Shown in pieces: positions 61,083 to 64,000 of a stretch of DNA of 64,000 nt. The stretch is from Bacteroidia bacterium (GTDB lineage: Bacteria > Bacteroidota > Bacteroidia > UKL13-3): NCBI GenBank assembly GCA_021740845.1, contig JAIOYZ010000012.1, positions 1 through 64,000 on the forward strand, read 5' to 3'. The translations under genes and the position numbers were made by a program. The notes under the pieces were generated by a model. It had not been told where the DNA came from, made no database searches, and saw only the letters and a program-made list of their open reading frames with translations. Positions within the stretch are counted from its first letter, which is position 1. Each line of letters opens with the position of its first letter.

Positions 61083-63455
61083 TTAGAAATAAATACGGTA
61101 AAAAGGCACAGGGAATAAACCTATTTGGTAATTGGTATCCAAGGTTCCTGTTCTAGGATTCCAGGTTTGGTTCAACACATTTTGAGTATTGAAAACATTT
61201 TGAATATCCAATGCCCACTCTTGGGTAAACCGCTTGCTATTTTTCTTAAAACTAATCTTGATATCCGTTCTAAAAAAATCTTGCTGTCTATCTTGATATG
61301 CTTTAGCATAATCATAAACTACATCTCCTTTTGCAATAGAAGCGGTTTGGTCAATAGGAATAAATCTACGTCCTCCGCTATAAGTTACCTTTAAATTTAG
61401 AGCCAATACATTGTTTCTATTTGAACCAACTTTCCATTCTTTTCCTGCCAAACCATTCATAACAAAATTTCCGTTGAACGCTGTATTTCTCCATACTTCA
61501 TCGCTACCTTGGTATTTACTTTGGTAAAAAGAACCGGTTACTAAATAATACAAACCTTTGCTAAAGAAACGCTCTAAGGTAATTTCTAAACCATAGTTAT
61601 AGCCTTTGCCCTTATTTACTAAACTATCTTCGTAAACTGGAATAAAGTCGGCGCCAAAATTAACTGTAGAGAAAAAAGATGCATTGCTAGTTACCGGTAC
61701 GCTATTTAATCTTTGGTAATATGTTTCTACTTTCACACGCGTATTTTCTGTCATCATCCAATCGTAGCCAATTACAAAATGGTTGGCCTGACTCATCTTT
61801 ACATTCTTATTGGTTTGCGCATAAACCAAATTGGGGGTATCAATTAAAGTTTGGGTAAAATAAGTTAGTAAAGGTTGCATTTGACCATGCTTACCATACC
61901 CAAAGCTTATGGAATTTTTTGGTGAAATTTGGTAACGAATACTTGCTCTTGGATCAACAGAATACGTTTGATTTAAATGCAAATAATTAACATGCAAACC
62001 TGCATTAAAAGTTAAATTCTCTGTATAACGGTAGTTATAATTTACATAGCTTTGGGTTAAGAAAGTTCTCTCTTTAAAATCTAAACGGGTATAATATCCA
62101 TTAAGGCCAGTTACCCAAAGACTATCGTTCATATTACCACCTAAATTGCTCGCTATTACACCAATTTTAAAGGAATGTTGTGCATTCAATTTTTGGTTAA
62201 AAAAAGTATGTAGGCTGATCCTATCGTTTTGAGTATATCTATTCAAGAAATAGAATTTGTTATTGTTATTGTCTAAGGTATCTACCCTGGCATTATTAGA
62301 TTCTCCAGAAGCCGTTAATACAGATTTGATATACGATTTTTTGCTTAGCTGGTACGAATGACTAAAACCAATAACACCCATTCTACTACTAAAATCTACA
62401 TCTTGGGCAAAGGCTAAATTGCTGCGCTCCTCCCCTTCCTTTTTGCTATCTAATAATTGGGTAGAACTAATACCGCCCATTCCAAAGAAACTAACTGAAC
62501 CAAGCTTGGTTTTAGGGAAATTAAATTTAAAGGATAAATCTTGGTATTTAGGAATACCTGAATTGCCAAATTGAATTCCCATGGCATCAAAAAAACTAAG
62601 GGTTGAATACCTATAACTGGCAATATAAGAGGAGCCTGTTTTTTTGTTGATAGGACCTTCTGCCAATAGCTCCAAACCAGCAAAACCTATCTGACTAATA
62701 AACTCTCTTTTCTCGTTGTTTCCTGTTCGCATTTTTAAATCAAAAACACCTGAGTTGGCATTGCCATATTCTGCAGGAAATGCACCCGTCATAAAATCTG
62801 AATTGGCCAACATATTATTGTTTAAAATACTCACCGGACCACCATTGGCACCTTGACTACCAAAATGATTTGGATTAGGAATATCAGCACCTTCAAAGCG
62901 CCATAACAAACCCATTGGCGAGTTTCCTCTAATAATGATATCGTTTCTTTGGTCGTTACCACCGCCAGCAACTCCGGCAAAATTGGAGGCCATTCTACTT
63001 GGGTCGCCAAAACCGCCTGCGTAGCGCTGCGATTGATCAATGGTAAAGGAGCGACCACTCACCAAAACCAAATCGTTATTGGTTTTAGCTTGGTTGCTTT
63101 TGGCAGAAATTACCACCTCATTGGCACGCATTACTTTCTCTACCATTTCAATATTTAAAACCACTTCTTTGGCAGAATTCACAATTATATCAGAAAGGGT
63201 TTTGTCTTCGTAACCGATATAAGTAATACGCACTGTTTTTCTTCCTAGGCTAACTTTTTCAATTTTAAATTTTCCATTTTCATCGGTGGAAGCACCAAAG
63301 GTTTTGGTATCGTTAATTACTAAAACAGTGGCGCCAATTAAAGGTTGTTTGGTTTCTTGGTCGATTACGGTACCTCTAACCACTTGGGTAAAGTCTTGGG
63401 CTTGAACCAAAAAACCGACTAATATTAATAAACTGCTAAATAAAATTCGTTTCAT
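61083..63455 (-). CDS. TonB-dependent receptor with carboxypeptidase-like domain
   Basis: The start is the ATG at 63455 (MKRILFSSLLILVGFLVQAQ), giving 790 residues. A carboxypeptidase-regulatory-like domain (VVRGTVIDQETKQPLIGATV) precedes a plug with NDIIIRGNSPMGLLWRFEG and GANGGPVSILNNN, then a barrel ending in Phe. The DIIIRGNSP motif is typical of a Bacteroidota group of receptors of unknown ligand. It lies directly upstream of the LytS/LytTR genes (24 bp), all on the minus strand. Confidence 0.92.
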   Translation of the reverse strand: MKRILFSSLLILVGFLVQAQDFTQVVRGTVIDQETKQPLIGATVLVINDTKTFGASTDENGKFKIEKVSLGRKTVRITYIGYEDKTLSDIIVNSAKEVVLNIEMVEKVMRANEVVISAKSNQAKTNNDLVLVSGRSFTIDQSQRYAGGFGDPSRMASNFAGVAGGGNDQRNDIIIRGNSPMGLLWRFEGADIPNPNHFGSQGANGGPVSILNNNMLANSDFMTGAFPAEYGNANSGVFDLKMRTGNNEKREFISQIGFAGLELLAEGPINKKTGSSYIASYRYSTLSFFDAMGIQFGNSGIPKYQDLSFKFNFPKTKLGSVSFFGMGGISSTQLLDSKKEGEERSNLAFAQDVDFSSRMGVIGFSHSYQLSKKSYIKSVLTASGESNNARVDTLDNNNNKFYFLNRYTQNDRISLHTFFNQKLNAQHSFKIGVIASNLGGNMNDSLWVTGLNGYYTRLDFKERTFLTQSYVNYNYRYTENLTFNAGLHVNYLHLNQTYSVDPRASIRYQISPKNSISFGYGKHGQMQPLLTYFTQTLIDTPNLVYAQTNKNVKMSQANHFVIGYDWMMTENTRVKVETYYQRLNSVPVTSNASFFSTVNFGADFIPVYEDSLVNKGKGYNYGLEITLERFFSKGLYYLVTGSFYQSKYQGSDEVWRNTAFNGNFVMNGLAGKEWKVGSNRNNVLALNLKVTYSGGRRFIPIDQTASIAKGDVVYDYAKAYQDRQQDFFRTDIKISFKKNSKRFTQEWALDIQNVFNTQNVLNQTWNPRTGTLDTNYQIGLFPVPFYRIYF

Positions 63456-63476
63456 TGTTGTAAATTTAGGAAACAA

Positions 63477-63669
63477 AAATGAGCACTTAGGCTATCTTTT
63501 CATTTCTTTAATGGACCAAACGTAGAATATTTAGGATGAAATGAAAAAATACCAAACCGAAATAAGGAATGGAAGGATTCAGTATTAAATTAAATCAAAG
63601 CTAAGCTAAAGACAATAATTTTTTGCCAAAACGGGAAAAGTTTAATTATTTGTATCACTCCTTTTATTT
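63477..63669. other. 193-bp spacer
   Basis: The spacer lies between the TonB receptor gene and the small gene at 63670. It is AT-rich, with no convincing promoter, terminator or open frame. Confidence 0.5.
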
Positions 63670-63822
63670 TTAACAATCAACCGTATTAAACGTAGAATAA
63701 GGATGCCCTATTGAAATGCGGCCATTTGGTTCAAAACTTCCAATGGTCAATTCCTTTGGTGCCTTGCTAGATGATTTGCAATTACAATTTTGTGCCATTA
63801 ATAAACGAATTACTTTTCTCAT
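63670..63822 (-). CDS. Small hypothetical protein, 50 residues
   Basis: An ATG at 63822 opens a 50-residue frame (MRKVIRLLMAQNCNCKSSSK, ending FNTVDC). It begins 6 bp after the stop of the upstream partial gene on the same strand, which suggests translational coupling. The basic N-terminus, NCNC motif and C-terminal Cys are notable but match no family I know. No Shine-Dalgarno is obvious, which is common in Bacteroidota. It could be a chance frame. Confidence 0.4.
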   Translation of the reverse strand: MRKVIRLLMAQNCNCKSSSKAPKELTIGSFEPNGRISIGHPYSTFNTVDC

Positions 63823-63828
63823 TTGGAT

Positions 63829-64000
63829 TTATTTGATCAATTCAAAATAAACTAAATTCAAACTATCTCGAATGGTTATTATTCCCAAATTAGGTACCAT
63901 AACTCCAATTACTTTAGACTCAATGTCAAAATTGGAATATTCAAAGAATGAATTCGAAAAGATTGTATCACCTACCGCAGTATCTCCAATATAATGTTCA
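63829..64000 (-). CDS. Hypothetical protein, 5' end outside the window
   Basis: A minus-strand frame is open from the right edge to a TAA at 63829-63831, giving 56 visible codons (ending LGIITIRDSLNLVYFELIK). The alternating hydrophobic pattern looks like real protein, but there is no motif. The start and most of the length may lie outside. Confidence 0.45.
   Translation of the reverse strand, partial: EHYIGDTAVGDTIFSNSFFEYSNFDIESKVIGVMVPNLGIITIRDSLNLVYFELIK

Overview
The window comes from a low-GC (about 36 % by eye) member of the Bacteroidota. Signs of this are Bacteroidota-type promoters (TTG, a 19-base spacer, then TAnnTTTG or TAnnTTCG), a type IX secretion C-terminal sorting domain, two TonB receptors with carboxypeptidase-regulatory domains, many SC-type lipoproteins, type B ribosomal protein L31, and the folP-cdaA, tpiA/DoxX and flotillin neighbourhoods common in that phylum. 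I cannot name the genus. Most of the window is ordinary chromosomal core. No complete insertion sequence, prophage or CRISPR array is visible.

Layout. 1-4.3 kb: a large secreted PKD-type protein cut by the left edge, then an MbnP-like lipoprotein plus MauG/MbnH-like di-heme peroxidase pair. 4.4-12.4 kb: housekeeping genes (YajQ, diadenylate cyclase, dihydropteroate synthase, DUF1599, DoxX-like, shikimate kinase, HU, phosphoribosyltransferase, L31, GlmU-like, TpiA). 12.6-19.3 kb: a 1459-residue exported protein of unknown function, PlsY, ClpS, an unpaired CoA-transferase A subunit and a lipoprotein. 19.3-25.6 kb: a minus-strand operon of an S9 peptidase and a MacAB-like exporter with two different permeases. 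25.7-28.8 kb: NfeD-like protein plus flotillin, cupin, YfiT/BstA-type DinB protein. 28.9-33.1 kb: a minus-strand TonB receptor operon, probably for a metal. 33.4-38.8 kb: urocanase and a T9SS-secreted PNGase F-like protein. 38.8-40.5 kb: a small accessory patch with short repeats and a DUF1016 nuclease. 40.5-49.9 kb: Gmd, an orphan response regulator, M1 peptidase, MarR/YceI, amidohydrolase, acyltransferase and VOC proteins. 49.9-50.6 kb: a CAT-anticodon tRNA followed by two 90-bp direct repeats and a broken GIY-YIG nuclease gene. 50.7-57.8 kb: Der, a small lipoprotein, L34, RnpA, YidD, S41 protease, TauE/SafE and an M28 peptidase. 57.8-63.5 kb: SprT-like and HutD proteins, a LytS/LytTR two-component pair and a second TonB receptor. 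Two small minus-strand genes lie at the right edge.

The most unusual signal is an interspersed word, CGGTTTGAACCAAA (core GGTTTGAACC). I found the 10-base core 22 times on either strand and the full 14-mer 10 times, where random expectation for the core is well below one. It occurs in intergenic DNA and inside genes, and in three intergenic places it forms 14-15 bp hairpins. It is not a gene family, an IS or a canonical terminator. It behaves like a genome-wide signal word (uptake, nucleoid, repair or regulatory). The second most interesting site is the tRNA-adjacent repeat/GIY-YIG element.
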